Assembly: GCF_938039245.1 (NCBI RefSeq)
Contig: NZ_CALHVN010000052.1
Location: forward strand, 1-5,826
Source of the DNA: an uncultured Campylobacter sp.
Lineage (GTDB): Bacteria; Campylobacterota; Campylobacteria; Campylobacterales; Campylobacteraceae
Length of the DNA stretch: 5,826 bases
Direction of reading: 5' to 3'
The stretch's first letter is position 1. Each line of letters starts with the position of its first letter. Below the pieces are notes generated by a model, which saw only the letters and a list, made by a program, of their open reading frames with translations, was not told the origin of the DNA and searched no databases. The position numbers and the translations under genes were made by a program. Below, piece after piece: positions 5,465 through 5,826 of the stretch.

Positions 5465-5826
5465 GGCTTTAAATTTCGTCCGCGCCGTAAAATCGGGTGA
5501 AAAAAGCGAGCGCGAAGCGATAGAGTTTTTACGGGATTTTCCTTTTAGCGACGCAGGCTGCGCCAAGATCGACACTCAGCGCGCCATGCGAAACGGCGCG
5601 GGCGAGGTGATCTACGGCGAGGACAAGACGGATGATGAAATTTTGCGTATCGCGAATGCGATCGGCGCGAGAGGGCAAAATATCCTGATCACGCGCACGA
5701 ACGAGCGGGTTTTTAAGCGAATGCGTGAGGCGCTGCCGCAGGCGGAGTTTAACGCTCGCGGCCGCGTGATTAGCGTCAAATTTAAAGAGCCCGCGCTCAC
5801 GCAAAGCTACATCGCGATAGTATCTG
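5451..5826 (+). CDS. larB: LarB, NaAD carboxylase/hydrolase of NPN synthesis (5' part)
   Basis: LarB carboxylates the pyridinium ring of nicotinic acid adenine dinucleotide at C5 and hydrolyses the phosphoanhydride, releasing AMP and the dicarboxylated mononucleotide used by LarE. Only the first 125 codons are in the window; the full protein is usually about 250 residues. The visible part has the LarB amino-terminal helical region followed by AKIDTQRAMRNGAGEVIYG (38-56), the signature that is usually KIDxxR plus G(F/A)xEV(I/V)(F/Y)G, then EDKT (57-60) and the start of the nucleotide-binding fold with ILITRT (78-83). The PurE/AIRC-like catalytic domain lies past the window end and cannot be judged. 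The gene overlaps larE by 14 bases and is the fourth gene of the operon. No frameshift is seen before the cut. Confidence 0.88.
   Translation, partial: MTQDEALNFVRAVKSGEKSEREAIEFLRDFPFSDAGCAKIDTQRAMRNGAGEVIYGEDKTDDEILRIANAIGARGQNILITRTNERVFKRMREALPQAEFNARGRVISVKFKEPALTQSYIAIVS

Noticed and set aside
5529..5804. Minus-strand open frames opposite the start of larB
   Set aside because: The plus-strand frame matches LarB, including the KIDxxR region and a good ribosome site, so the opposite frames are shadows.

Overview
The window looks like chromosomal DNA from a Campylobacter-type epsilonproteobacterium. The evidence is Campylobacter-like -10 boxes in a very AT-rich intergenic region, dense AAATTT motifs inside otherwise moderately GC-rich genes, and a DcuB-type dicarboxylate carrier. 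The relatively GC-rich coding sequence fits the oral, asaccharolytic campylobacters better than C. jejuni. The species assignment is inference only.

There are two divergent transcription units. On the minus strand, 139-1818 encodes a DcuB-family anaerobic C4-dicarboxylate carrier. It is enlarged by a ~100-residue, beta-rich hydrophilic insert with an internal repeat. Downstream of it lie a hairpin with a UUCG loop (104-129), probably its terminator, and a long nested imperfect palindrome (16-97). A 223-bp AT-rich spacer (1819-2041) carries back-to-back promoters and strong Shine-Dalgarno sites for both units.

On the plus strand is a compact nickel-pincer (lar) operon in the order larA-larC-larE-larB. 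LarA (2042-3292) is the racemase/epimerase apoenzyme with its nickel-pincer nucleotide (NPN) attachment lysine and metal/catalytic histidines. LarB (5451-5826, cut by the window end) carboxylates and hydrolyses nicotinic acid adenine dinucleotide. LarE (4685-5464) inserts sulfur, and LarC (3295-4713) inserts nickel. The genes are 2 bp apart or overlap, so they are probably translationally coupled.

The window therefore encodes an alpha-hydroxyacid racemase with its cofactor pathway, facing a C4-dicarboxylate carrier. No larR regulator, larD channel or nickel transporter is present here. The most interesting possibilities are that this LarA acts on a C4 hydroxydiacid such as malate rather than lactate, and that the DcuB insert is an uncharacterised extracytoplasmic domain. 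LarC is one unbroken frame, unlike L. plantarum, and LarE is of the three-cysteine [4Fe-4S] type.
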